This document shows, piece by piece, positions 1 to 9,553 of a stretch of DNA of 35,998 bases (its first letter is position 1; the number at the start of each line of letters is the position of its first letter). Origin of the DNA: JBHENN01 sp046262015. GTDB taxonomy: Bacteria; Actinomycetota; CADDZG01; WHSQ01. Below the pieces are notes generated by a model that saw only the letters and a list, made by a program, of their open reading frames with translations, was not told the origin of the DNA and did not search any database. The stretch lies in NCBI GenBank assembly GCA_046262015.1, contig JBHENN010000005.1:1-35998 (forward strand), in the 5' to 3' direction. The translations under genes and the position numbers were made by a program.

Positions 1-581
1 CTCCCTACACGACGGTCGACGGGACGGTGGTCGACAAGGACGACGGCCCGCGGGCGAGCTCCACGCTCGAGAAGCTGGCGTCGCTCGAGCCGGCTTTCAA
101 GCCGGGGGGCAAGGTGACCGCCGGCAACGCATGCCCGCTCAACGACGGTGCCGCCGCCGTGCTAGTGATGAGCGAGGAGCGCGCGGGACAGCTAAGCGTC
201 GCGCCGGTGGCTCGGATCATCGCGTCGTCGGTCTCCGCGCTGGCACCGGAGGTGATGGGCGTCGGTCCCATCGAGGCGATCCGCAAGGTTCTGAAGCAGG
301 CCGGTATGTCGATCGACGACATCGACGTCGTCGAGCTGAACGAGGCGTTCGCCGCTCAGGTCCTGCCGGTGTGTCGGGAGGTGGGGATCGACCCCTTCGG
401 CGACAAGCTCAACCCTCATGGCGGCGCGATCGCTCTGGGGCACCCGTACGGGATGACGGGCGCTCGCATCATGGGGACCTTGCTCAACGACCTGCAGACG
501 CGTGATCAGACGATCGGGCTCGAGACCATGTGCGTCGGCGGAGGACAGGGCATGGCGATGATCGTGGAGCGCGTCACCTAG
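1..581 (+). CDS. Acetyl-CoA acetyltransferase (thiolase), C-terminal part, 5' end outside window
   Basis: The frame is open from position 3 and ends at TAG 579-581, giving about 192 residues, roughly the second half of a 390-400 residue thiolase. Three active-site blocks are visible: NEAFAAQ (the Asn that helps position substrate), GGAIALGHP (catalytic His) and CVGGGQG near the C-terminus (the second catalytic Cys). The first catalytic Cys lies upstream of the window. Thiolases condense or cleave acyl-CoA and acetyl-CoA, in beta-oxidation or in acetoacetyl-CoA synthesis; the fragment cannot tell which direction or chain length applies. It converges with the cupredoxin gene, leaving about 27 bases between stops with no obvious terminator. 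The fold and family are clear; the exact substrate is not. Confidence 0.92.
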   Translation, partial: PYTTVDGTVVDKDDGPRASSTLEKLASLEPAFKPGGKVTAGNACPLNDGAAAVLVMSEERAGQLSVAPVARIIASSVSALAPEVMGVGPIEAIRKVLKQAGMSIDDIDVVELNEAFAAQVLPVCREVGIDPFGDKLNPHGGAIALGHPYGMTGARIMGTLLNDLQTRDQTIGLETMCVGGGQGMAMIVERVT

Positions 582-608
582 GAAGCGCGTGACCCGACGG
601 GCGGCTCC

Positions 609-1055
609 TCAGCTCCCGACTAAGACCCCCGTCATCGGCGACGGGTGGATGGTGCAATAGAACTCGGTCTTGCCTTTGGGCACCTCGAAGGTCACCTTGG
701 CGCGGGCCCGCCCTCCGAGCCGGCCCGTGTCGCAGTCGAGCGCGTCGATCGTGAACGTGTGCGGCGCGTGGCCCTTGTTCTCGAACACGATCGTCACGGG
801 GTCCCCGGCAGGAAGCTCGAGCTTCTTGGGCTTGTAGAAGAAGTCCAGACCCACGACCTTGACCGTACGCTTCGCGGGAGCCGCATCGAGGCATGCCGAG
901 ACCTCCTCGGGCGTGGGCGAGCCGGGAGTGGGATCCTGCGAGGAGGGTGACGGAGAAGTGGCCGCCGGCGGGCTCGACGAGCCATCGTCGGAGCCGCATC
1001 CTGCGAGCAGCAGCGCGGCAGAGACCAGGATGGTCCCGGCTCTCGCGCTGAGCAT
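609..1055 (-). CDS. Secreted cupredoxin-like lipoprotein
   Basis: A 148-residue lipoprotein with a plastocyanin/cupredoxin domain. I chose the ATG at 1055 because an AAAGGA ribosome site lies about 8 bases upstream and the protein then opens with a classic lipoprotein signal: MLSARAG, a hydrophobic stretch, and the lipobox LLAGC with the lipidated Cys at residue 20. A longer frame from 1124 only adds an Arg-rich leader. A Ser/Pro/Thr-rich linker (about residues 21-50) follows, then the domain (about 62-148). Type-1 copper ligands appear as His99 in HAPHTF and Cys134, His137 and Met141 in FYCTIHPSPM, so a mononuclear blue-copper site is expected. The likely role is electron transfer or copper handling on the outer face of the membrane; no redox partner is encoded nearby. 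It is last in a minus-strand run after aceE and the response regulator. Confidence 0.87.
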   Translation of the reverse strand: MLSARAGTILVSAALLLAGCGSDDGSSSPPAATSPSPSSQDPTPGSPTPEEVSACLDAAPAKRTVKVVGLDFFYKPKKLELPAGDPVTIVFENKGHAPHTFTIDALDCDTGRLGGRARAKVTFEVPKGKTEFYCTIHPSPMTGVLVGS

Positions 1056-1148
1056 CTTGGCGATCCTTTCTTGCCCGTTGCGGCCGTTGCGTTTGCGGCG
1101 CATCATCCCACCCCGGCGCAACACAGAGCAGGTCGGGAGCGCGGCCCT

Positions 1149-1505
1149 TCAGTCCGGCGCGAGGAGCTCGCCGGCGAGCGGGACCAGCCTGTCGATCTGG
1201 TTCTTGACGAGGAACGAGTCCGCCCAATCGGGGGGCTCCGTGAGCACGGCCGAGAAGGCGATGATCTTGGAGGCGGGGCAGTGTTGGCGGATGAAACCGG
1301 CCGCCTTGGCCCCGTCCCACCGGGGCATGAAGAAGTCCAGAACCACCAGGTCGGGCTGCAGGTCGGCCGCGAGCATGGCGCCCTCGAAGCCGTCCGCGGC
1401 GACCCCTCCGATGCGGAACGCGCCCTCGACCGAGAAGATCGTGGTCAAGAGCTCTCGCATCGACGGATCATCGTCGACGAGCAAGACGACCGGTCTCGGT
1501 GCCAT
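1149..1505 (-). CDS. Single-domain response regulator (CheY-like receiver)
   Basis: A 118-residue receiver domain with no output domain. The ATG at 1505 is preceded by AAAGGAG at good spacing, which favours it over an in-frame start at 1613. The conserved receiver residues are present: acidic cluster Asp11-Asp13 (LLVDDDPSM), phospho-acceptor Asp57 (DLVVLDFFMP), the switch Ser in IIAFSA (about 85) and Lys101 in FLVKNQ. It should be phosphorylated by a histidine kinase, but none is encoded in this window, so it is an orphan here. It lies 67 bases downstream of aceE on the same strand and 93 bases upstream of the cupredoxin gene; a functional link to either is only inferred from position. It could act through protein contacts like CheY or in a phosphorelay like Spo0F. 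Confidence 0.9.
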   Translation of the reverse strand: MAPRPVVLLVDDDPSMRELLTTIFSVEGAFRIGGVAADGFEGAMLAADLQPDLVVLDFFMPRWDGAKAAGFIRQHCPASKIIAFSAVLTEPPDWADSFLVKNQIDRLVPLAGELLAPD

Positions 1506-1572
1506 GACTCCTTTCTTCGGCGCGCCGGAGCCTGCTCTATAGATGCCCGGGTCGGTTTCTTCGGTGGTTGCG

Positions 1573-4248
1573 TCAGCCGAAGTAAGGGGCGGCTCGCTCG
1601 GGGTCGATCCCATAGCGGGCGATCGCCTCGGCGACGACCTCGGGCTTGACGTCGCCCGAACGGGCCAGCGCGGCGAGCGTCGCCACCACGATGCTCTCCG
1701 CGTCGATCTCGAAGTACCGCCGCAGCGCCTCCCGGCTGTCGGAGCGGCCGAAGCCGTCGGTGCCGAGCGGTAGGAACGGTTTGGGGACCCAGCGCGCGAC
1801 CTGGTCGGGCACCGCCGCCATCGAATCGCTGACCGCGATCACCGGTCCGTCGGTCGCTTCGAGAGCGCGCGTCACGTAGGGCTGCCGCGGAGGCTCCTCG
1901 GGATGGAGACGGTTCCACCGGTCGACCTCGAGGGCGTCGGCGCGCAGCTGCGAATAGGACGGGGCGCTCCAGACGTACGCCGCGACATCGTGATCCTGCG
2001 CCAGGAGCTCCTGGGCACGCAGGGCCTGCTGCATGATCGCCCCGGATCCGAGCAGTTGCGCACGGTGCGTCTTGTCGGCCGGCGCCTGACGGAAGAGATA
2101 GAGGCCACTGAGGATGCCTTCCTCGATACCAGCTTGCATGGGAGGCATCGGGTAGTTCTCGTTATAGAGGGTGATGTAGTAGAAGACGTCCTCGTTCTCC
2201 TCGACCATCCGGCGCAGGCCCTCGCGAACGATCACGGCGGTCTCGTAGGCGAACGCCGGGTCGTACGAGAGGCATGCGGGATTGGTCGAGGCCATCAGCA
2301 GCGTGTGGCCGTCCTGATGCTGGAGGCCTTCGCCGTTGAGGGTGGTCCGCCCATACGTGGCGCCGAGCAGGAACCCGCGGCCTCGCTGGTCGCCGAACGA
2401 CCAGATCTGATCGCCGATCCGCTGGAAACCGAACATCGAATAGAAGATGAAGAACGGGACCATCGGCTCGCCGTGGGTTGCGTAGGACGTCCCCGCCGCC
2501 GTGAACGACCCCATCGAGCCGGCCTCGGTGATGCCCTCTTCGAGGATCTGGCCCTCGGGGGCTTCGCGGTAAGCGAGCACGTGGGCGGAATCCACCGGGT
2601 CGTAGAGCTGCCCCTTGGCGGCGTAGATCTTGAACTCGGGGAACAGCGACTCCATACCGAACGTGCGCCCCTCGTCGGGGATGATCGGCACCACGCGCTT
2701 GCCGAGCTTGTCATCGCGCAGCAGCTTGCGGAGGAGACGCACGAACGCCATCGTCGTGGACACGCCTTGCTTGGACCCTTGCGCGAACTCGTCGTAGAGG
2801 TCCGGCGCCGGAAGCGGGATCGAGGCGCGGGGGGCGCGCCGCTCGGGCAGGAAGCCGCCCAGCTCCCGGCGGCGCGCCAGGAGGTAGCGGACCTCCTCCG
2901 AGTCGGTGCCCGGATGGTAGTAGGGAGCGGATCCCTCGCTGAGGTCCTCGTCCCGGATCGGCAACTCGAGGCGGTCGCGGAACTTCTGCAGCTCTTCGAC
3001 CGACAGCTTCTTCATCTGGTGGGTTACGTTGCGACCCTCGAACGTCTGGCCGAGGCCCCAGCCCTTGACCGTCTTGGCCAGGATGACCACCGGGACGTCC
3101 TTGAGATCGACGGCAGTCGCGTACGCGGCGTAGAGCTTGCGGTAGTCGTGTCCCCCGCGGCGTAGATGACGGAGGTCGTCGTCCGAGAGATGCGCCACCA
3201 TGTTCTGAAGCCGGGGGTCCGGGCCGAAGAAGTGCTCTCGGATGTAGTCGCCGGACTCGACCGCGTACTTCTGGAACTCTCCGTCGACGGTTGTGTTCAT
3301 CCGGTTCACGAGCACGCCGTCGGTGTCACGCGCCAACAGGTCGTCCCATTCGCGCCCCCATACGACCTTGATCACGTGCCAGCCGGCACCGCGGAAGATC
3401 GACTCGAGCTCCTGGATCACCTTGCCGTTGCCGCGGACCGGCCCGTCGAGCCGCTGCAGGTTGCAGTTCACCACGAAGATAAGGTTGTCGAGGCCTTCGC
3501 GCGCCGCGAGCGAAGCCGCGGCCATCGACTCGGGCTCGTCCATCTCGCCGTCGCCGGTGAACGCCCATACCCGCTGCCGCGACGTGTCCTTGATGCCCCG
3601 CTGGTGGAGGTACCGGTTGAAGCGCGCCTGGTAGATCGCGTTGAGAGGTGAGAGTCCCATCGACACCGTGGGGAACTCCCAGAAATCGGGCATGAGGCGG
3701 GGGTGCGGGTAAGACGACAGTCCCCCGCCTCCCACCTCCCGGCGGAACGCTTCGAGCTGGCTCTCGCTGAGGCGACCCTCGAGATAGGCGCGCGCATAGA
3801 TCCCCGGCGCGCCGTGACCCTGGATGAAGACCTGGTCGCCGCCGCCCAGCGCATCCTTGCCGCGGAAGAAGTGGTTGAAGCCGACCTCGTAGAGCGACGC
3901 GGAGGACGCGTAGGTCGAGATGTGCCCGCCGATGCCATCGAACGCCTTGTTGGCGCGCGACACCATCACGGCAGCGTTCCAGCGCGTGATGCGCCGGAGC
4001 CTGAGCTCGATCTCCTCATCGCCGGGGAAGTAGGGCTCTTCCTCCGGCGAGATCGTGTTGATGTAGTCGGTCGACACCATCGACGGGAGCCCGATCTGGC
4101 GGGCCCGCGCGTGGTAGAGGATGCGGTGCAGGAGGAACTTCGCGCGCCCGGGCGACTGATCGATGATCTGGTCGAGCGCCTCGATCCATTCCGAGGTCTC
4201 GTCGGGGTCGATATCCGGTAGCTGATCCTTGAACGCGTCGTAGACCAT
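1573..4248 (-). CDS. aceE: Pyruvate dehydrogenase E1 component, homodimeric type
   Basis: An 891-residue AceE, almost exactly the family length (about 887 in E. coli). It decarboxylates pyruvate with thiamine diphosphate and transfers the acetyl group to lipoyl-E2 in the cytoplasmic pyruvate dehydrogenase complex. The diphosphate/Mg-binding motif starts at GDGEMDEPESM (about residues 232-242) and closes with VNCNLQRLDGP (about 260-270). Family blocks GGHISTYASSASLYEVGFNH (about 108-127) and FIQGHGAPGIYARAYLEGRL (about 141-160) are intact. The ATG at 4248 has GGAGG about 8 bases upstream. E2, E3 and lipoylation genes are not in the window, as often in actinobacteria where aceE stands apart from the E2 gene. 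The nei gene ends 90 bases upstream with no visible terminator, so read-through from the repair block is possible, though aceE probably has its own promoter. Confidence 0.97.
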   Translation of the reverse strand: MVYDAFKDQLPDIDPDETSEWIEALDQIIDQSPGRAKFLLHRILYHARARQIGLPSMVSTDYINTISPEEEPYFPGDEEIELRLRRITRWNAAVMVSRANKAFDGIGGHISTYASSASLYEVGFNHFFRGKDALGGGDQVFIQGHGAPGIYARAYLEGRLSESQLEAFRREVGGGGLSSYPHPRLMPDFWEFPTVSMGLSPLNAIYQARFNRYLHQRGIKDTSRQRVWAFTGDGEMDEPESMAAASLAAREGLDNLIFVVNCNLQRLDGPVRGNGKVIQELESIFRGAGWHVIKVVWGREWDDLLARDTDGVLVNRMNTTVDGEFQKYAVESGDYIREHFFGPDPRLQNMVAHLSDDDLRHLRRGGHDYRKLYAAYATAVDLKDVPVVILAKTVKGWGLGQTFEGRNVTHQMKKLSVEELQKFRDRLELPIRDEDLSEGSAPYYHPGTDSEEVRYLLARRRELGGFLPERRAPRASIPLPAPDLYDEFAQGSKQGVSTTMAFVRLLRKLLRDDKLGKRVVPIIPDEGRTFGMESLFPEFKIYAAKGQLYDPVDSAHVLAYREAPEGQILEEGITEAGSMGSFTAAGTSYATHGEPMVPFFIFYSMFGFQRIGDQIWSFGDQRGRGFLLGATYGRTTLNGEGLQHQDGHTLLMASTNPACLSYDPAFAYETAVIVREGLRRMVEENEDVFYYITLYNENYPMPPMQAGIEEGILSGLYLFRQAPADKTHRAQLLGSGAIMQQALRAQELLAQDHDVAAYVWSAPSYSQLRADALEVDRWNRLHPEEPPRQPYVTRALEATDGPVIAVSDSMAAVPDQVARWVPKPFLPLGTDGFGRSDSREALRRYFEIDAESIVVATLAALARSGDVKPEVVAEAIARYGIDPERAAPYFG

Positions 4249-4338
4249 GTCTCGTCCTCCACCCGCCCGCCTGGTGCTATCCCGCCTGGTCTTACAGAGT
4301 AGCCCGGGCGCTCGACACGTCCGCGCGCCCTCGTCCCG

Positions 4339-5142
4339 TCACGGCAGGTCCGACGTGGACCTCCAGGGGGCCGACTGACAGTGCGGACACCAGAACGTCA
4401 CGCGCTCGGGTCCATGCGACGGCGTCATCGCGATCGGAGCGCCGCAGCGCCGGCACGGCTTGCCGGCGCGCCCGTACACCCAGTGCACTTGCCCCCGACG
4501 CGTGTCGCCGGTCGTGATCTGTCGTCCCGTGTCACGGTTCGCCTCCATGAGGCGCTTCGTCAGATCGACGACCGCGGGCAGGTCGGGTACCTCGCCGACG
4601 GGCGTGTCGGGTGAGAGGCCCCGCAAGAAGCAGATCTCGCAGCGATACACGTTGCCCGGGCCGGCCATCACCCGCTGATCGAGGAGCACCTCGCCGAGCG
4701 GTCGCTCAGGGAGAGCGCGTATCCGCCGTAGAACCTCCGCCGGATCCCAGTCCGGACCCAGCACGTCGGGTCCGAGGTGACCGACGACCTCACTCTCGGC
4801 GGCGGTCTCGATCAGCTCGGTGACCGCGAGTCGGAACCCGACGGCGGTCCAATCTGCGGTCTCCAGAAGGGCGCGCACCTGATGAGCCGGACCCCTCCAT
4901 CGCTCGCCGTTGCGGTAGAGGTGCCATGACCCGTCCATCTCGAAGTGCGTGTGCAGCGTGACCCCTCCGTCGATCCGGAACATCAGGTGCTTGCCGCGCG
5001 CGTGCACGTCATGCAGGGTCCGCCCGGAGAGATCGGCGGTAGCGAAACGCGGCACGCGGAAGTCGGTCTTCAGCAGGACACGGCCCGCGAGCGCGGATGA
5101 CAGCCGCCGCGCGGCGAGGTGGACGGTGTCACCTTCCGGCAT
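4339..5142 (-). CDS. nei: Fpg/Nei-family DNA glycosylase (endonuclease VIII-like)
   Basis: A 267-residue bifunctional DNA glycosylase/AP lyase that removes oxidised bases, mainly pyrimidines if it behaves like Nei. After removal of Met the protein begins PEGDTVH, with the catalytic N-terminal Pro and the adjacent Glu. The Lys of the H2TH/beta-hairpin region is in ARGKHLMF (Lys51). The H2TH region shows MAGPGNVYRCEICF, and a C-terminal zinc finger has CRRC ... CPHC (about residues 233-256). The MPEGDTVH start marks Nei rather than Fpg (MPELPE). The ATG at 5142 lies inside the end of lhr (14-base overlap), so it should be co-translated with lhr; lhr next to a nei-type gene is also the arrangement in mycobacteria. 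The assignment to Nei2 as opposed to Nei1 is by neighbourhood only. Confidence 0.94.
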   Translation of the reverse strand: MPEGDTVHLAARRLSSALAGRVLLKTDFRVPRFATADLSGRTLHDVHARGKHLMFRIDGGVTLHTHFEMDGSWHLYRNGERWRGPAHQVRALLETADWTAVGFRLAVTELIETAAESEVVGHLGPDVLGPDWDPAEVLRRIRALPERPLGEVLLDQRVMAGPGNVYRCEICFLRGLSPDTPVGEVPDLPAVVDLTKRLMEANRDTGRQITTGDTRRGQVHWVYGRAGKPCRRCGAPIAMTPSHGPERVTFWCPHCQSAPWRSTSDLP

Positions 5143-8100
5143 GGAGGCGAAGACCCTTGGGAGAGAGGCGGAACCCCGCCGACATCAGCGCCTCGGACAC
5201 CGGGCTATCGAGGACCGCAGCGCCGTCGGCCTTCTCGACGTTGAGCCGCCCGAGGATCCCTTCGCGGACCCCCAGCGCGAGCGCGTCGACCGCAGGCTGC
5301 AGCTGCGAGATATCTTCGCTGAACGACAGCAGCGTCCGGCCCCCCCTCTCGACGTACAGCACCAACGACCCGTCCACGAGGACGACTACCGCCCCGGCCT
5401 TGCGACCCGGCCGGTGCCCTCCCTCTTCCGGGCGCTGGGGCCACCCGAGCGCGGCGCCGTACGGGTTCGCGGGGTCCGTCGCGGCCAGGACCTGGGTCTC
5501 TTTGTCCCCACCAGGCTCCAGCAAGCTGCGCATCCGGTCTACGGCTCCCGGCAAGGCGAACTGGGCACCGCCGAGGCCTTCCACGAAATAGCCGCGCCGG
5601 CACCGCCCCGTGTCCTCGAACGCCTTGAGCACCGGGTACAGCGCGGCGAAGCCGCCCGGCACACGCTCGCCGGCGACCGCGCCGCGCGTGACGATCCCGT
5701 GTCGCGCCAGGAGCTGGCGACCGACGGCGTGGAGCCGGTGCGTCGCGTCGGGCTCGTCGACGGGGAGGAGGGCCCACCGCCCCGCTCCTGCCGGCGGACC
5801 CAGGCGCGTCGGGAACGCGGGGCCCCTTCCGCGGCGCGCCGGCCGCCGCGGCGCGCCCGGGCGCGCCCCAGCGATCAACGCGCGCAGCGGTGCCAGCGTG
5901 TCGTTGGTGACCTTTCCCGCCCACACCAGCTCCCACAGGCTGAGGAGCAGCTCACGGTCGTCGGTCGATCCGACCGCGTCCGCGATCTGGCGGAAGAACG
6001 ATGCGCCGCGTGAGCGGAGCGCGGCCTCGATACGCGCGGCCGACTCGGATACCTCGGGCCCCGCGACCTGCGGGCGGAGCAGGGATGCGTCACCCGCCGT
6101 GAGCAGCGTGACCCAGCCGTCGTCACTGCCGATCGCACCGGCCCCGGCCCACAGCACCTCGCCCGACGCGCAGAGCTGATCGAGCAGCGCGGGCGAGTAA
6201 CCGATCAGCCGCGCCGGGAGGACCTGCTTCTCGAGCATCGACGCCGGCACCGGAACCCCTTGCATCTGCTCGATCGCGGCGAACAGGGCGTCCGCTCCCC
6301 CATCGCGCGGGCCGGCGGCCCCGATCCCGTGCCACGCCAGGGAGAACCTAGCCAGCGCCTCCGGCGGCGCCGGCTCGATCTCCTTGCGGTACGCGGCAAG
6401 GGACCTGCGGCGCAGCCGGCGCAGCACCTCGACATCGACCCATTCCACGCCGGCGCCGGCGGGACGGAACTCTCCCGACGCGACCCGGCCGCCGGCCTGG
6501 AGCCGGATCAGGGTCGTCTCCACCACCGCGACACCCAGGCCCAGCCGCGCTGCGGCTTCGGCCGCCGCGAACGGGCCGTGGGTCCGCGCGTAGCGCGCCA
6601 CGAGGTCGCCCACGGCATCGGCTACAGGTTCGAGGAACGCGGCCGGAACGCCGACCGGAAGAGCGACCCCGAGAGTGTCCCGCAGACGCGCCGCATCCTC
6701 GATCGCGACCCACCTCTCCTCACCGGCGACGCGCACGCGCAGGGCGCGGCGCTCCTCTTCGAGCCGGCCGAGCCACCGGTTCACCTCGACCGCTTCGGCG
6801 GCCGTACGCGCATGCACCTCGTGGGTGGCGAGGTCGCCCAGGGACCGCAGCGCGTCGTGCAAGCCGTCGAGGTCGCGCACCTTCATGCCGTCCGATAGAA
6901 GCTGGAGATCGAGCTCGAGCTCGGCCAGCGCGCCGGCGTCGACCAGCTCGCGCAGCTCCGCGCGGCCCATCAGCTCGGACAACAGGGATCGATCCAGGGA
7001 CAAAGCCTGGGCGCGACGTTCAGCCAGAGGGGTGTCGCCCTCGTACATGAACTCGCTCACGTATCCGAACTGGAGCGAGCTCGCGAACGGCGACGGCACC
7101 GATGTATCGACCTGCACGACGCGCACCTCGCGGCGTTCAACGGCCCCCATCAGCTCGACCAGGGCCGGCACGTCGAATACGTCCTGGAGGCACTCGCGGA
7201 ACGTCTCGAGCAGGATGGGGAACGAGCCGTACTTGCTCGCGACCTTCAACAGGTGGGCGCTCTTCTGACGCTGCTGCCATAGAGGCGTGCGCGCCCCCGG
7301 CCTCCGACGAGGCAGGAGCAAAGCGCGCGCGGCGCACTCCCGGAACCTGCTCGCGAACAGCGCCGAGGTCCCTACCCGGTCCACGATCGTGTCTTCGATC
7401 TCGGCGGGGTCGAAGATCGCGAAGTCCCCAGGTGGTGCATCGATCGCCTCGGGCAACCGCACCACGATCCCGTCGTCTGTATAGATGCACTGCGCCTCGA
7501 CCCCGAGGCTCTCCTGCATGCGGGCCTCGATCGCTTGTGCCCACGGCGCATGGACGCGCGCGCCGAAGGGAGAATGGATGCACACGCGCCAGTCGCCCAG
7601 CTCGTCCCGGAAACGCTCGATGACCAGCGTCCGGTCGTCGGGGAGCGATCCGGTCGCCGCCTTCTGCTCGGCGAGGTAGGCGACCAGGTTGTCGGCGGCA
7701 AGCTCATCGAGGCCCATGGTCCGGAGACGGGAGATCTGACCGGCTGCGGGCATGGCCGCGAGCTCGCGCACGAACGCCCCCAGCGCGCTGCCGAGCTCGG
7801 GTGCGCGACCCGGCGCGTCGCCATGCCAGAACGGCATCTTGCCGGGCTGCCCCGGCGCGGGCGACACCAACACCCGGTCGTGGGTGATCGCCTCGATAAG
7901 CCAGCTCGAGCTGCCCAGGACGAAGACCTCGCCGGGCCGGCTCTCGTACACCATCTCCTCGTCGAGCTCGCCGACGCGTGTGCCGACCCCGGACACGAGG
8001 AACACACCGAACAGCCCTCGGTCGGGGATCGTGCCACCCGAGGTGACTGCCAGTCGCTGGGCGCTCGTTCGACTGCTCAGGATCCCGCGGGTCCGATCCC

Positions 8101-9553
8101 AGTTGACGCGCGGCCGCAGTGACGCGAACTCATCCGACGCGTAGCGCCCCGAAAGCATGTCGAGAACCGACTCGAGGACGGCACGGGTCAAGCCGTGGAA
8201 CGGCGCCGCGCGCATCACCAGCCGTTCCAGCTCGTCGATGTCCCAGTCGCTCATCGCCACTATGGCGACGATCTGCTGCGCGAGGACGTCAAGTGGGTTG
8301 CGCGGGTAGTGCAGCTCTTCGATCTGTCCGGCGCGCATGCGGTCGACAACGACGGCGCACTCCAACAGGTCGCCCCGGTGCTTGGGGAAGAGAACACCCC
8401 GGCTGACCGCATCGACCTGATGACCGGCGCGCCCGATGCGCTGCAATCCCGACGCGACCGAGTCGGGAGCCTCCACCTGGACGACTAGGTCGACCGACGC
8501 CATGTCGATGCCGAGCTCGAGAGAGCTCGTGGCGATCACTGCCGGGAGCCGGCCCGCCTTCAGCTCCTCCTCGATCAGCAGCCGCTGCTCGCGGCTGACC
8601 GATCCGTGATGCGCGCGGGTGACATCTTCCCCCGCGAGCGCGTTGAGGCGCGCCGACAATCGCTCGCACAACCTGCGGGAGTTGGCGAAGACGATCGTGC
8701 TGTGGTGCTCTCGGATCACCGCCAGCAGCCGTTCCTCCACGTGGGGCCACATACTGGTGCGAGCCTCGGCGCCGGCCGCCGACCCGGATGCAACCTCGCC
8801 GGTCGCTTCGCCGAGGGCGGCCATGTCTTCGACGGGTACCACGATCGACAGGTCGAAGCGCTTCTCATAAGCCGGCCGGACGACGGTGACCGGCCGGGAC
8901 CCGCCGAGGAATCTCGTGACCTCGTCGATCGGCCTGACCGTCGCCGATAGCCCGATGCGCTGGGCCGGCCTCTCGAGGAGGTCGTCGAGACGCTCGAGGC
9001 TGAGCGCGAGGTGCGAGCCGCGCTTCGTGCCGGCGACCGAATGGATCTCGTCCACGATGACGGTCTCGACCGACGCAAGCGCCGCGCGCGCCCGGCTGGT
9101 GAGCAGCAGGTAGAGGGACTCTGGGGTCGTGATCAGGATGTCGGGTGGGGTCGATGCGAACCGCCGGCGCTCGTCGGGAGGCGTATCCCCGGTGCGCATC
9201 CCGACACGGATGTCGGGCGGCTCGCTACCCGATCGCAGCGCCACGGCACGGATGCCGGTCAACGGCGAGCGAAGGTTGCGCTCGATGTCTGCAGCCAGCG
9301 CCTTCAGCGGAGACACGTAGAGCGTGCGCAGCCGCTCCTTCTTGTCCACCGGAGCCGCGCGCGCGAGCCGATCGATCGACCACAGGAACGCCGCGAGGGT
9401 CTTGCCCGATCCGGTCGGAGCAACGACCAGGACGTGGTCGCCGTCCGGGATCGACCCCCACGCGCCGACCTGCGCCGGCGTGGGCGCCGCGAACGCCTCT
9501 TCGAACCACGCCCGCGTCGCGGGCGAGAACGGCGCGAGGGGGGACGCGGTCAT
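5129..9553 (-). CDS. lhr: Lhr-type large DNA helicase (ATP-dependent, 3'-5')
   Basis: A 1474-residue superfamily 2 helicase of full Lhr length. Lhr unwinds DNA:DNA and especially RNA:DNA hybrids while moving 3'-5', and belongs to the DNA-damage response in mycobacteria. Motifs in order: Walker A APTGSGKT (45-52), SPLKALAADIERNL, TTPESLYLLL, DEIH (168-171), LSATVRP, FANSRRLCERL, ATSSLELGIDM and QRIGRAGH. A winged-helix and Lhr-core region follow, then the long C-terminal extension typical of actinobacterial Lhr. I start it at the ATG at 9553, which overlaps the nhaA stop as ATGA; the frame stays open upstream only because it is a shadow of nhaA. Its stop overlaps nei by 14 bases. The C-terminal part carries Arg/Gly/Pro-rich stretches (such as GARPGAPRRPARRGRGPAFP) that look like linkers. 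Confidence 0.95.
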   Translation of the reverse strand: MTASPLAPFSPATRAWFEEAFAAPTPAQVGAWGSIPDGDHVLVVAPTGSGKTLAAFLWSIDRLARAAPVDKKERLRTLYVSPLKALAADIERNLRSPLTGIRAVALRSGSEPPDIRVGMRTGDTPPDERRRFASTPPDILITTPESLYLLLTSRARAALASVETVIVDEIHSVAGTKRGSHLALSLERLDDLLERPAQRIGLSATVRPIDEVTRFLGGSRPVTVVRPAYEKRFDLSIVVPVEDMAALGEATGEVASGSAAGAEARTSMWPHVEERLLAVIREHHSTIVFANSRRLCERLSARLNALAGEDVTRAHHGSVSREQRLLIEEELKAGRLPAVIATSSLELGIDMASVDLVVQVEAPDSVASGLQRIGRAGHQVDAVSRGVLFPKHRGDLLECAVVVDRMRAGQIEELHYPRNPLDVLAQQIVAIVAMSDWDIDELERLVMRAAPFHGLTRAVLESVLDMLSGRYASDEFASLRPRVNWDRTRGILSSRTSAQRLAVTSGGTIPDRGLFGVFLVSGVGTRVGELDEEMVYESRPGEVFVLGSSSWLIEAITHDRVLVSPAPGQPGKMPFWHGDAPGRAPELGSALGAFVRELAAMPAAGQISRLRTMGLDELAADNLVAYLAEQKAATGSLPDDRTLVIERFRDELGDWRVCIHSPFGARVHAPWAQAIEARMQESLGVEAQCIYTDDGIVVRLPEAIDAPPGDFAIFDPAEIEDTIVDRVGTSALFASRFRECAARALLLPRRRPGARTPLWQQRQKSAHLLKVASKYGSFPILLETFRECLQDVFDVPALVELMGAVERREVRVVQVDTSVPSPFASSLQFGYVSEFMYEGDTPLAERRAQALSLDRSLLSELMGRAELRELVDAGALAELELDLQLLSDGMKVRDLDGLHDALRSLGDLATHEVHARTAAEAVEVNRWLGRLEEERRALRVRVAGEERWVAIEDAARLRDTLGVALPVGVPAAFLEPVADAVGDLVARYARTHGPFAAAEAAARLGLGVAVVETTLIRLQAGGRVASGEFRPAGAGVEWVDVEVLRRLRRRSLAAYRKEIEPAPPEALARFSLAWHGIGAAGPRDGGADALFAAIEQMQGVPVPASMLEKQVLPARLIGYSPALLDQLCASGEVLWAGAGAIGSDDGWVTLLTAGDASLLRPQVAGPEVSESAARIEAALRSRGASFFRQIADAVGSTDDRELLLSLWELVWAGKVTNDTLAPLRALIAGARPGAPRRPARRGRGPAFPTRLGPPAGAGRWALLPVDEPDATHRLHAVGRQLLARHGIVTRGAVAGERVPGGFAALYPVLKAFEDTGRCRRGYFVEGLGGAQFALPGAVDRMRSLLEPGGDKETQVLAATDPANPYGAALGWPQRPEEGGHRPGRKAGAVVVLVDGSLVLYVERGGRTLLSFSEDISQLQPAVDALALGVREGILGRLNVEKADGAAVLDSPVSEALMSAGFRLSPKGLRLHAGR

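Noticed and set aside
1903..3165. Long plus-strand open frame (420 codons) antisense to aceE
   Set aside because: No recognisable motif, and aceE on the other strand is full length with all active-site blocks.
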